Shown: in pieces, positions 45,301 to 56,600 of the stretch
How positions within the stretch are numbered: position 1 is the stretch's first letter
How the letters are laid out: each line of letters opens with the position of its first letter
Assembly (NCBI GenBank): GCA_037447605.1
Contig: CM074805.1
Location: 1,645,359 to 1,709,358 of the forward strand
Direction: 5' to 3'
Length of the DNA: 64,000 nt
Source: Zygnema circumcarinatum
Lineage: Eukaryota > Streptophyta > Zygnematophyceae > Zygnematales > Zygnemataceae
The notes under the pieces: generated by a model
Seen by the model: only the letters and a program-made list of their open reading frames with translations
Told to the model about the DNA's origin: nothing
The model's database searches: none
Program-made: the position numbers and the translations under genes

Positions 45301-47886
45301 TCAGCGACCGTCAATGCCATTACACAAGTGAACTCGATCCGTAAACGACCTTCATGGAAGGGCATTTGTAATAGTAGGACGTTTAAAAAAGTGGCCTCCA
45401 GTTTGCAAACGCTGCAGGGGAGTTCTAACAACAAGCGCTGATCGATACCCCAATTATATTTGTGTGATAAGCTAGTTTAGTAATGTTTTCCTGTGCCAAA
45501 GAAAAACGAAATCACCTGTGCGATAGAAGCTGTTGCCAAGGGCTTTGAGTCCACGTATTCGTAGATATCCTCCAATGGACGGCCCAGCTCTTTGGTAATA
45601 ATCGCGCGGATTTGTTCAAAAGGTACAGGGGGGGTTTTGTCCAAACAGCTTTGGAATTCACGAACATATTCAGCGGGAAAAAGAGTTGGAGCAGAGGCAA
45701 TAAACTGCAGGAAACCCCATCGATCACAATCAGAATTAAACAGCAAAAAAAGGCCAAAATCAAACGGAAACAGCAGAGATTGAGCGAAACAACACACAAC
45801 ACGACCTTACTTTAAGCACCTCTAGAATCTAAACTCTCCTCACCCAGCTGCTATTTGGAGAACCAAAACTGTTTTTTTTTAGTCAAACAAATCTCTTAAA
45901 AATACTGGCATCTGACACGATTCCGTCAAGCCAAGCTCTTTGATAGCTCAGCCATTCTCTCCAGTTTTAGCGCGACTTCACAAGGGAGTCAACCTATGGC
46001 AGGGAGATGGCACACTTTAATTGACTTTTTAGGACTACGAAGAGGGAACCCATATTTACCTGACCCAGCTTAATATAAGTGGCACCAAGTCGCTCAAACA
46101 GGCGGCGAAGCACAGCAGGACCAGGAAGCTCAATCTGAGATACTTGTCCTTGCCGTCTGCCTTGATTTGCCTGAGCCCAAGCTCCATCCAGAAAAGACGT
46201 CGTATTAAGTTGCGATGCGAACTAGTTATGCCGGAATGCTGAAGGGTGTCTAGAGGGTGAGAATGGAATGGTCAAGCTGATTCGAAGCATTGATGGGTAC
46301 AGATGAACAAAAGAGAAGAAAGTGAGGCAAAGTTGAGCAATCAAGGACTAGGGAAGGGAAGGAGTACAGCGAAGTACAGGGAAGGTCTGCATGCAGCCAG
46401 GCTCTTATAAATCTTGTACATGATCAAGAGAAACCTCGGAAGCAACTTGAACCCCGCACCTGAAGCTGCTCCAGAAGCCACTCAGAGCCTACAGAAGCCA
46501 CAGCTTGCAGACCTTGAACAAGTCGGACTGCACCACGAGGGCCTGTCTTCACCGTCAGCTGTCCTATTTCCTCCACGAGCTCCAAAAACTTCCGCTGCCG
46601 CTCTGAAAATACAGTCCCACCAGAAACAGAAGTCACAATAAGACAGATAGACTTGATCACACATAGTAAAGAGTTGCAATGTCGTTATCTCCATCAAGGA
46701 TTGACGGTGCTTGGGACTGTCTTCACCGTTTAACCTTTGATGGGTATGAAACGTAGATGGCGACTCCACTTCTAGGGAAACAGTAAATGCTTTCCCCAGT
46801 AACTAGCCAGGATATAAACTCGACAGAAGCCTCTCTATTCAAATTGCCAGAGCTACCGTGAGTTCCTCCAATTAAGTTCCTTGCTTCAAAACGTTCGATC
46901 ACATGACTTTCAGGGGCTAATCTGCCGACAAAATGTACACGCTGATCTTACCCTCGATTTCAGCTGAAGTATTGTTTCTCCGCCAAGTTGATCGTTGCGC
47001 TGTGGCTGCTGCCGTGCTCGAACTCGAACTAGAGACAGCCATAGCCTGGCCAGCGCTGAAGCATTTTCTTGGACGATTGGGCCATTGCAAATCTTTCAAA
47101 AGCAGAGGTAACGAAGGTCCTGACAGCTGTCTGAAAGAGGCCAAGCCTTGGGAATGAGGTTGTGCGATATTCAAACCACCAGCGATGAAATAGTCGCTTG
47201 CTTTAAGTGCTTGCACCTGCAGCAACGCGACCGTGACAATGACATGTCTCCCAGTAAACCTAACGCTGTTGCTTTGACTTCCAAGAAGCGTCAAAAAATA
47301 CTACAAGCACGCGTCCACATGAGTGAAAACCTCAATTAAACACGAATAATTCATGGAAGTTTTTAATTTTCTTAATTATTTTCCGGTCTGAAAGGTTTAG
47401 AAGGAGCTCGTTACATGGATTATTAAAGTACAATTTCAGTCAGATCAGGGGACTACTCGCAAAGCCCTGATTTGGGCTGTAAAAGGAGCAATTGAAAATA
47501 GGATCAACATACAAATTACCTTTTTCCAAAGGAACAATAATATGATCGAAATGTTAGCCTTGACTACCAGACAGAAAAGCTTTTCTTGAAAAACTTCCTT
47601 TTCATATCCTTCTCACATGCACTCTGCAACTTGAATTTCTTAATTTATTACCAATACATCTACAATGTGAAATAGTATGCTTAACAAACATCCACTGCTT
47701 GTTCAGACTGAGGGAGTGAATGGAGGGAGAGGTAGCGAGAGAGCCGCGGCAGCGAGGCAAACGAAGCCTGCCATTCCTTACCATCGCAGCCGGAGTTCCT
47801 CCTTCCCGCCGAAGCCTTGCAAGACAGCCGAACTCCGCGCCCTTGAGCCCTAAGCCCGCCAGAAGCTCCCTCCGCGCGACCGCCAT
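42351..47886 (-). CDS. ABC1K9: ABC1-family atypical kinase, plastidial (ABC1K9-like)
   Basis: UbiB/ABC1 atypical kinase most like Arabidopsis AT5G05200 (ABC1K9). Eleven exons: 47886-47782, 47216-46952, 46602-46460, 46170-46060, 45704-45516, 45002-44847, 44679-44414, 44204-44107, 43564-43386, 42960-42844, 42533-42351. Phases join to 603 aa. Residues 1 to about 115 are Ser/Ala/Arg-rich with a poly-Ser run, as in a plastid transit peptide. Family motifs: KxGQ (YIKLGQ, residues 203-208), then FIASAPTLFPAEYV, the Ala-rich loop (ATASIAQ, to 271), the ATP-site Lys287 in VVIKVLKPG, SSMLEEVDFNKEA, RVLTMERFYGVPLTD, HADVHAGN (423-430) and DFG (443-445). The C-terminus has YGLRFPREFGLLLKQLLYFDRYTRLL. The family usually serves in plastoglobule/prenyl-lipid metabolism, which is inference here. 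Introns are 88-660 bp. Confidence 0.9.
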
Positions 47887-48363
47887 GGCCTGCAGCAGGG
47901 CCCCTTCCCTTGCCTTCCCCCGCACTCCCTCGCTACTGGCACGCGCCTGGCGGTACGCGCACCCTCCGTACGAACCGTACCGCGCCCATGTGCCCAAAGA
48001 GGGGCCACATCGTTTCTTTTTATGACATCAGCAAACATAAACATGTGGCGTACAGTGCTTAGTGTACGGACACGCACGGTGTTTGAAAACCTGCGCTGTA
48101 CGAATGGTGCGTGATGCCGTACAGTTGTAGGGTAGGTTTGGAGGGAGCCTACGCGTCACGTGACGCCTGGTCCCTGCCCTATTTGGGTTACCGTAGCTGC
48201 TAGTTAAAAAACAACAGGCTGCGGATCAAGATCCTCGTGCGTTTCCTTTTTATAGAAATGTCTTCGAACCTTAATTATGTGAAGTGAACTGAAACGGAAA
48301 CTGATCGAACACATAAGCTGTTTAATATTGTGTTCTGTTCAGTTGCGCGAGGTGCGATTTAAC
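47887..48363. promoter_or_regulatory. ABC1K9 upstream region
   Basis: No gene. GC-rich up to about 48180, with TACGCGTCACGTGACGCCTGG near 48150-48172 (an imperfect palindrome around TCACGTGA) and several GTAC words (CCGTACGAACCGTACCG at 47967-47983). Then AT-rich until the direct repeat begins. Confidence 0.4.
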
Positions 48364-48898
48364 CAATTAGAATGCACCACGTGGTCACTTTTAACACGCT
48401 GCGACACATACCCTATTTACAACAATACGTCCCGTAAAACATTCAAAACGAACGCTGTCGTACATAGAAAACGACACGTGGCAATGACAGTATGGGAGCG
48501 CGATATACCCCTTTTTCTGCGCATTCGATCCAACGAAACGCACAACCAATCAGGACGCGCGACGTGGCAACGTCAGACTCGTGGCAACTATACCCCATTT
48601 TCATTAAATCCATCTTTGACAACCTAACTGAATCCGTACGCCACATAAAACATCAAAATCGAACGCTGTCGTACGTAGAAAACGACACGTGGCAATGACC
48701 GAATAAGTACGCGATATACCCCATTTTCTGCGCATTCGATCCAACGAAACGCACAACCAATCAGCACGCGCGACGTGGCAACGTCAGACTCGCGGCAACT
48801 ATACCCCATTTTCATTAAATTAATCTTTGACAACATAATCGAACCCGTCGTACGGATCAAAACGATGACTAAGCTTTTGCCTACGGCAACGCAAAAAA
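48364..48898 (+). repeat. 0.53-kb direct repeat, copy A (internal dimer)
   Basis: Built of two head-to-tail units of about 211 bp, each with CTGTCGTAC, GAAAACGACACGTGGCAATG, GCGCATTCGATCCAACGAAA, CACAACCAATCAG, ACGTGGCAACGTCAGACTCG and TATACCCCATTTTCATTAAAT. Ends in GGCAACGCAAAAAA. Each unit joins an ACGTGGC word to a CCAAT word. Confidence 0.9.
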
Positions 48899-49642
48899 GG
48901 GAGGTTAGATTTGTACCGTGATGAAGTGACAGAAATTCCACGTAGCTTGGCACAGCAGAAACCAACGACGTCCAAGCCGAACTGAACGCAAATGATCAAC
49001 GAACAAAACTATTTATTAAGTCACATCAAATAAGGCTGTCGTAACAATGGATTCGGCAACGGCTACCGTTTGTCAAACTACAAATAGAGCTGTTACGTAT
49101 CTGTCAAACACGACACGGTACGTTAGAGCGGTTTTTAATTTAACCAACACGATGACCGTTTCGGGCGTTGTCAACCGAACCATTCCAAATCTTGCGTGTC
49201 CATAGTTTGACAACACAAGCTGTTACGGTTTACCAACACATACCGGTACAAACATCCCGTTTCAAGCATTGTCAACCGACAATCACAATCCTGCGATTAC
49301 AAAAATCGTACAAAAATGGACCCACATCCTCGTCCACAACGATTGTCCAAATACAGCCGTTTCGTGCCAGTACGGTGACGGCGACGGTTGACCTACCGAT
49401 TGCCCTCCTGTTGTAGATCCTTTGACCGTCAGGTCTCTTTCGCCATTTTCCGGCTACCGTCCGTACAGCCGTTCGTTCAGATTCGCGGACCCACGCATGA
49501 GTGGTCCACATGGCACCACTTGATTCGTAGCCGACATTCGGAGGCGACTCCACTGACGCTTCTTTCCGCCGCTTCGTTCGTCGCGCGGGCGCGAACAAAA
49601 ATTGACGGAAAAGGAAAGTTACGAAAGTCAAGAGGCCAACCG

Positions 49643-49990
49643 GTCGGCCGCGCGTCGCATCTGCGCGTCGTATGCGCGTGTCGCATGAACGACGTCGCCG
49701 CTGTCGCACGCGCGCGTCGCGCGGGCGCGACACGGCTAGTCCACCCGCCGAACGCGGTGAACCCGCTAGATACCTCTAGCGCTGACACACGACGGTGATC
49801 CGGCCACGTGGCGAACCGCCACGGGCTAGCAAGAGCCACGCGGCGTCTCGCCACTGGCCAGCCCTGCTTCACGGTTATTGTTCCGCCTTTCGGCGGCGCC
49901 GCGCGCGCGGGTCGGCCGCGCGTCGCATCTGCGCGTCGTATGCGCGTGTCGCATGAACGACGTCGCCGGTGTCGCACGCGCCCGTCGCGA
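49643..49990. repeat. GC-rich direct duplication, 268-bp spacing
   Basis: A block of about 80 bp (GTCGGCCGCGCGTCGCATCT then GCGCGTCGTATGCGCGTGTC, CATGAACGACGTCGCCG) at 49643 recurs at 49911. It is embedded in CG-dense sequence with many GCGCG/CGCGC words. Nearby, GCATTGTCAACCGACAATCA, with its small ATTGTC/GACAAT hairpin, occurs at 49266 and again at 50108. Confidence 0.85.
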
Positions 49991-50505
49991 ATTTTGCACC
50001 GTCCGATCAGCCACTATTGATTCATGATGACGTCAGCCATCCCTCGCTGCGAGACACCGCGTAGTCGTGACGCCGCGTGGAGCCGCGGGCCACGCGTGCC
50101 GCTTCGGGCATTGTCAACCGACAATCACAATCCCGCGATTACGAAAAACGTAAAAAAAAGAGAGCCGAAATAGAGCCAAATAGAGCCGTTTCGTGCCTGT
50201 ACGGTGACGTCGACGACGTTTCGATGACGAAACGGTCACGGAACAACCGCGATATCATCTTCCCCTGTTCTCCACCTCCACCCGAGTTCCATTTCTTACA
50301 CTCGCCTGTCTAGCTCAGAAATTGCTGGTGGTGCTTGCTGCCGTTTTGTTCAGAAATCAGCCGTAACCAAACCTTATGTCGTTGCGGTTTCTCTGCCGTT
50401 CTGCTGCTGCAACAACTGCTGCATTTCTTCCTACCAGAGAAACCGAAATGACCGACAAATAATGATTGGTGGAGGAGGAGGAGGAAAGAGGAAGGAGGAG
50501 GAAGG

Positions 50506-50700
50506 AACATGGAGTGTGGTGAAAGGGAGAATGGTGGAAGGGCGAAGGAAGAAAAAGGAGAGGGTGTTGAGGAAGGAGGAGGAGGAAGGAGGGTGTTGAG
50601 GAGGAAGGCGGAGGAAGGAACATGGAGTGTGGTGAGAGGGAGAATGGTGGAAGGGCGAAGGAAGAAGTTGAAGAGGGTGTTGAGGAAGGATGGAGGCTAC
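50506..50700. repeat. 113-bp GA-rich tandem duplication
   Basis: Two copies of a purine-rich unit beginning AACATGGAGTGTGGTGA, at 50506 and 50619, in a GGA-rich run starting at 50470. The Glu/Gly-rich frame across it is compositional. Confidence 0.85.
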
Positions 50701-50710
50701 TAACTAACAT

Positions 50711-50804
50711 GTCAGTCAGTCAGTCTGTCAGTCTGTCCGTCTGTCTGTCAGTCAATCAGAAGTCAGTCAGTGTCTGTGACAGTCGATTTTCTGTGTGTGT
50801 GAGT

Positions 50805-50856
<52 letters not shown>

Positions 50857-51075
50857 TGTGTGTCGTGTGTGTGTGTGTGTGTGTGTGTATTTTCGTGTGT
50901 GACTTTTACAAACAAAAAAGTCAACAAACTAACAAGTCAGTCAGTCAGTCAGTCAGTCAGTCAGTCAGTCAGTCAGTCAGACCGTGAGTGTGTCTGTCAG
51001 TCAGTCATTCAGAAGTCAGTCAGTGTTTGTCAGTCAGTCGGCCAGTCAGTCAGTCAGCTAGGTTGTCCGTCCATA
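50711..51075. repeat. TCAG and GT microsatellites
   Basis: Alternating blocks of (TCAG)n at 50711-50770, 50935-50980 and 51030-51060, and (GT)n at 50795-50890. The translated Ser-Val-Ser-Gln or Cys-Val repeats are not coding. Confidence 0.95.
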
Positions 51076-51127
51076 GTCAGTCAGTCCTCTGGACTTAAAA
51101 GATTTTACAGTCCTCTGGACTTTAAAG

Positions 51128-51185
51128 AGAAATCGCTGGAAATCGCTGGAAATCGCTGGAAATCGCTGGAAATCGCTGGAAATTT
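51128..51185. repeat. 10-bp tandem repeat
   Basis: Five copies of AAATCGCTGG in tandem, followed by decayed CTGGAAAT words to about 51230 and a 23-base A run at 51256-51278. Confidence 0.9.
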
Positions 51186-51308
51186 TGAAAAGCTGGAAAT
51201 TTTAAAATCCTGGACATCTGGAAATTTGGACATTTCGCAGTTTTGAAAATTACCAAAAAAAAAAAAAAAAAAAAAAATGATAAAAATGACATCATGATGT
51301 ACATAACG

Positions 51309-51671
51309 TTCGTACTTACGCTTGACTTATGTGTTTTATAGCAAATAACCATGGACAGATTTCGGAAGGACCCGGTCCTGGAGATGACGATGTTCAAAAA
51401 GATCGAGAAAATTTCGGAAACATAAGATCATGATGAAAAAAGGTTCGTACTTACGCTCACACTCTTGCATTGTATAGCAAATAACCCTGGAAAGATTTCG
51501 GAAGGACCCGGTCCTGGATATAGCGATGTTCGAAAAGATCGAAAAAATTTCGGAAACATAAGATCTTCATGAAAAAAGGTCCGTACTTACGCTCACACCC
51601 ATGTATTGTATAGCAAATAACCCTGGAAAGATTTCGGAAGGACCCGGTCCTGGATATGGTGATGTTCGCAT
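51309..51671. repeat. 136-bp satellite, about 2.7 copies
   Basis: The word CAAATAACC recurs at 51342, 51478 and 51614, each followed by AGATTTCGGAAGGACCCGG and GATGTTC. TTCGTACTTACGCT-type words precede each copy. Period 136 bp, with only scattered differences between copies. Confidence 0.92.
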
Positions 51672-51748
51672 TCTTTACATTTTCTTCATCATTTTCTTCA
51701 TCTTTTTCTTCATCATTTTCTGATTTTTTTTTTTTTTTTCATTTTTTG

Positions 51749-51757
51749 TGCGTGTGA

Positions 51758-51788
<31 letters not shown>

Positions 51789-51806
51789 TGTGTGTGTGTG
51801 GGTGAA

Positions 51807-51843
<37 letters not shown>

Positions 51844-51977
51844 GAGTATTTTCGTGTGTGACTTTTACAAACAAAAAAAAAAAAACAAAAAATCAAACTA
51901 ATAAATACAACATGAGGCCACATGTTGTAATATTTAGATTGATTATGTTTTTTTTTTTCTTTTTCTGTGAGTGTGAA

Positions 51978-52013
<36 letters not shown>

Positions 52014-52130
52014 AGAGAGAGTGTGTGTGTGTGGGTGAATGTGTGTGTGTGTGTGTGTGAGTGTGTGTGTGGGTGTGTGTGTGTGTGTGTGTGTGTGTTT
52101 GTGTGTGTGTGTATTTTTGTGTGTGACTTT
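51749..52130. repeat. GT microsatellites with repeated spacer
   Basis: Two long (GT)n runs (51749-51850 and 51965-52120). Each is followed by the same spacer: GTGTGACTTTTACAAACAAAA, AATCAAACTAAT, TACAACATGAGGCCACATGT, TGTAATATTTAGATTGATT. This is a tandem unit of about 260-270 bp. Confidence 0.88.
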
Positions 52131-52226
52131 TACAAACAAAAAAACAAAAAACAAAAAATCAAACTAATATATACAACATGAGGCCACATGTTGTAATATT
52201 TAGATTGATTGTGTTTTTTTTTTTAT

Positions 52227-52285
52227 CCACACACAAACTGCAAGACAGAATGTGGCCACATTCTGTCGGCGCAGTTTGTGTGTGG
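52227..52285. repeat. Near-perfect palindrome, first copy
   Basis: CCACACACAAACTGC, ACAGAATGTGG and their mirror form a 59-base hairpin with a short mismatch in the stem and no loop. Flanked on the right by TTTTTTTTGGTTTTTTTCCC. Confidence 0.9.
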
Positions 52286-52457
52286 TTTTTTTTTGGTTTT
52301 TTTCCCATTTTAGGGCTACGTGGCAACACCTGATTGGATAACAGACATCCAAAAACACACTACAGTACCAACGTGGCAATTTCTGACTGGATAAGAATTA
52401 TAACTAATTCCGTTCGTGCTCATGTTGTAATATTTAGATTGATTTTTTATTTTTGTT

Positions 52458-52529
52458 AAAAAACCACACACAAACTGCGAAAACAGAATGAGGCCTCATT
52501 CTGTTTTCGCAGTTTGTGTGTGGTTTTTT
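52458..52529. repeat. Perfect 72-bp palindrome
   Basis: Left arm 52458-52493 (starts AAAAAACCACACACAAACTG, ends ACAGAATGAGG) is the exact reverse complement of 52494-52529, with no spacer. Flanks match those of the palindrome at 52227: TGTAATATTTAGATTGATT on the left, and a T run then CCCATTTTAGGGCTACGTGG on the right. So the pair is a tandem duplication of a unit of about 240 bp whose stem has stayed matched. Confidence 0.95.
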
Positions 52530-52661
52530 TTTGGTTTTTTTCCCATTTTAGGGCTACGTGGCAACACCTGACTGGATAACAGACATTCAAAAACACACTA
52601 CATTTCCAAGGTGGCAATTTTTGACTGGATAAGAAGTATAACAGATTCCGTTCGTGCTAAC

Positions 52662-53193
52662 AAATAGGAATGCACCACGTGGCCACTTTAAACACTCTGC
52701 GCAAATACCCTATTTACAACAATACGTCCCGTAAAACATTCAAACCAAAAACTGTCGTACATAGAAAAAGACACGTGGCAATGACAAAATCAGTACGCGA
52801 TATACCCCATTTTCTACGCATTCGATCCGACGAAACGCACAACCAATCAGAACGCGCGACGTGGCAACGTCAGACTCGCGGAAATTATACCCCAATTTCA
52901 TTAAATTCATCCTTCACAACCTAACCGAATCCGTACGCCACATAAAACACGCCGTCGTACGTACAAAGTGACACGTGGCAATGACAGAATAAGTACGCGA
53001 TCTACCCCATTTTCGGCGCATTCGATCCAACGAAAAGCACAACCAGTAAGGACGCGCAACGTGGCAAAGTCAGACTCGCGGCAACTATACCCCATTTTCA
53101 TTAAATTAATCTTTGACAACATAATCGAACCCGTCGTACGGATCAAAACGACCGCAAAGCTTTTGCCTACGGCAACGCAAAAAAAAAAAAAAA
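52662..53193 (+). repeat. 0.53-kb direct repeat, copy B
   Basis: Same order of words as copy A at 48364-48898, with scattered substitutions, and again an internal dimer (period about 200). Ends GGCAACGC followed by 15 A. Confidence 0.9.
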
Positions 53194-53674
53194 GTGGCTC
53201 CTGGTTGGGAGAGCATAATAATAGAGTAAGGTCATCAAAACCATCTCAGAAGGAATTGACGTAAAAAGGCATAATTTCCAGCTACAGTCGGCATTTCTCC
53301 ATCCCCGTCTTACAATCCTGTCACTTGAAAGTGCTCGAGGCAGAAGGGTTTATAAAAAAAAGAAGAAAACTGGAACAGCCTTTGGAGGCTTCCCCCAGCA
53401 TCGAGGGGCATTGCTGCCAAATAATATAGACAAGAATAATTTTCAGATTACCGGATTACAGTAATACGACAGTGAAACATCGAATTCTAGCTAGAATTGC
53501 AGCTCGATTTTGGCTTAAAACGCCATCAGAAATATCCCACGTTACCCTTACTACAATCAATAGAGCTGCACCTAACCAATTTCTTCACGAAAGTTCCCTG
53601 CTTGAAGCGTCAACTAATACAAAGCCCTCGGCATAATCACTTCCGGCTGTGCTTTACAGCCTCCCCATTCGCCC
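53194..53674. other. 3' flank of COQ8-like gene
   Basis: AT-rich, no gene seen. It probably contains the 3' untranslated region of the minus-strand kinase gene, whose stop codon is at 53675. Confidence 0.55.
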
Positions 53675-56600
53675 TCAGGCTGAAGCGACCCGAGGCTGCT
53701 CGGTGTGAGGAAAGGCATCGGCTTGGCTCTCCTCCGGCCCGAAGCAGTAGCGGTCGTAGACTTCGAGGAGCATCTCCCTGCAGGGCACGGTGGCGCGCAG
53801 CTTGATGCAGGCGAGGAAGGAGCCCGACAGCTTGCGGTGGAGGCTGTAGGCGTCTTCTGGAGGAGGGGTCAGCCGATGTCTCAACATCGTGCTGCCGAGA
53901 TCCGTGACTCTGCATACAATCCATGAAGGGAGAAGGATAAGGTCGCCTTCAGATGCCAAAGTGGAACACATAGTACAGAGGCAGATTGCATCGAATGCAT
54001 AAGACATTAGTGCTCCACATTGCGGTAAAGATTAAGCTGGCATGACATCCAGTGAAAGTGGTCCATTCAGGCCCCACATATCCACGCTATTTTAGCAGTT
54101 GCATACCGAGTAAACTTGTAATCATCGACAATATGCTGAATTCGACAACAAGTATTCCAGATCCACTCTTCAGTGGGAACGTAGTTAGGGCGAGGAGGAA
54201 TACCTCTCTCCAGTAAGACTAACACGGCAACAAATGACGGACTCAGTATCCCAAGTTTTGCAAAGAAGCCAATGCCACTCGTGGTTTGAAGTAAGCAGAT
54301 TCATCAGCTTAGCAGACAAACTTCGATCAATCAAAGAACCACCTCAATTGCACGTGTCTCTTCTCACACCCACGAGCTATTTTGGGCGAATGTGCCCGAT
54401 GTTCAGCGCCCGTAAGGTCAGATAGAACAGTGACGGCGGCAAACACACAATCCAAAGCGCTAGGTTCACACCCGGAGCCCACCTGCGAGTGAGGCCGGGT
54501 AGCCGGAAATCGTAGCCTCCAAGTTTGGAAAAGGGTAAGCCCACAGTGAAGCCCGCCTCTGTGTGCGCATCAAGCAGAATCCGCGACTCCTCTCCCGTTA
54601 AGAACCCGAGGCGACGTGACATCTCGAGCACCTCTTCTCTGTTTCTGTCGGCACACGCTCGCACCTGTCGGCTCGGGACGACAACATGGTAAGCGATATA
54701 AGCAAAAGAAGCAGAATGCTGTAGCTCCATAGAGGTAACCCACCCCCTTGTTCCCCATCTGGAAATAGCGTTTCATGCTTTAAGAAGCAAGATTCGGTTG
54801 AGTCGTCCCAGCTTCAAAGTCTCACATTGCTAGAGCAAGACTTTCTATACAGCCTTAATTTTAAAGTTATCGGCATTTGACTGGCATTCTGTTGAGTCTC
54901 AGCGAGCAATACCTTAGGACTTCATTCACAGACTACTTGTGCAGTGAATAGCAATAATTTCTTCTGAGCGAGACTTTAGCCTGGGTTTATGTTGAAAGGG
55001 AGAAGCCATGCACAAGATGCATTCCAGATAGTTCACAGACATCTACATTTGAAACGTACCATGCGGATATAATCGTCCACAAATGGCTTAGGGAATGCTC
55101 GAGCAGCCCCAAAATCAATGAGGTGGATGGTGTCTGTCCGCTCGTCGTACAGGAAATTGCCCCAGTTTGGATCTGTCTGCAGAGCAAAGCAACATTTCAA
55201 TCGTTGACGATACATTAATAAAGAGAACTACAAATATAAACAAGAATTGTACTCACCCCAATCCAAGTCAGAAAATGGAAATCACTTGAATCGACTGTCT
55301 CCAACTCAGACTTCAAGAATACATGTGGAAGCAATAGCTGTGATAATGGCATCTCTCCTAATGATGTTTGGACTATCCCAGAACAACTGTGGCGCGTAAG
55401 TGTTCAGATTCTTATATCTACTAGGAGGCAGATGCGACGAGATACAGGTATGTTTTGTAAGCCATATTAACTCGAGTGAGCATTTTTCCTGTAGCTCTGT
55501 AGGTATGCTATGAACAGAGTACACGTGCTCACAAGCAAATAACTAAGGATGCTTCATACGAAACGACACGCATAGTTCTGTGAATGGCGACCTTCTGCCA
55601 TGGATTTGGTGCGAATTGCAGACCTGCATGAAGCGGAACTCGAAGAGCTCCAACAGCGTAAGGTGCAGAATCCGGTTAGCAACGCTGTTCCGCACTTTCT
55701 CGCTCATCTCTGCGGTCTTGTCAATGGACTCGCCTGCAGCAATCGAGGAAAAGGGAGTTCAAGTTTCGGCCCCATTCCACCTCCTTGGATCGACCATCCA
55801 TGCTTGGACCCCCCATGGAGGCAAATTACAGGGCTCGTGGAATCCCCAAAATAAGAGTACGCACCTGGAACGAGCTCTGTAGTGAGGACCTTCTGGCTTG
55901 ATAACTCATCAATGACACGTGGTACATTAAACCCCTTCCGCCCCTTCATCAATTCTCTGAAGTGCTTCTGACTCGTTGCCTCTAACTCGTAGTCACACTC
56001 TCGAGCCAACTCCACCTTTGCCACCTGCCACGCGACAGAAAGCTGCCTTGAGATGTGGATAACCGCAGGGGCAGCCAAAGAGTGGGGTGATAAACTGCAG
56101 CGGAGCATGAACTGGAGCAGACAAGGGCGATGAGCAGCTGCTTACTTTCACAGCCTCGTCCAGATACAACTGCTTGGGGATAACGTTAGTGTACGTAAGG
56201 AGGCGCTTCAGGTTATCGATATCGCTGTCGATACTCTCTGCCACGCCCGGATATTGTACTTTCATGGCCACCTCCCGCCCATCCAATAGGACCGCCCTGT
56301 GCACCTGAAAGCCAAAGCAGTGGGGACATCCACCCTCACTACCTTGCAAGTGCTTCTCTCACCATTGAGAGAACGATCTTCTTTTCACACCAAAGATTGA
56401 CTCTGGAACAGATCTACAAGCTTGCAATACTGCAAAAAAGGCGTTCGAAACAATGGAGAATGGGATAGCGCTGGCAGGCGATGGAGGAAGACAGGAAAGG
56501 GGGATTGGGAGAAGGAGAGGAATCGAAAAAAGGCGGAATGAGAGGGGGGTAGGGCCAGGAGAAATGGGAACGGGTGAGAGGAGCAGGAGAAAAACGGGGA

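Larger units (their letters stand above)
48364..53193. mobile_element. Gene-free composite bounded by 0.53-kb direct repeats
   Basis: A 4.8-kb block without coding exons, bounded by two copies of the same repeat in direct orientation (48364-48898 and 52662-53193, offset about 4298). Both copies start near AATGCACCACGTGG and end CTACGGCAACGC followed by an A run. Inside are GC-rich duplications, GA-, GT- and TCAG-rich arrays, a 136-bp satellite and near-perfect palindromes. Direct end repeats could be LTR-like termini of a non-autonomous element, or two insertions of one repeat. No primer-binding site, polypurine tract or target duplication was found, so the single-element reading is weak. Confidence 0.35.

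Noticed and set aside
49272-50014. Arg/Ala-rich frames on both strands
   Set aside because: Arise from CG-dense duplicated DNA; frames on both strands repeat the same duplicated words and have no family match.
51309-51671. CRISPR-like array
   Set aside because: The repeat unit is 136 bp with no short repeat/unique spacer alternation, and the genome is eukaryotic; it is a satellite.
50711-52130. Long Cys/Val/Ser or Thr/His repeat frames on both strands
   Set aside because: Translations of (TCAG)n and (GT)n microsatellites.
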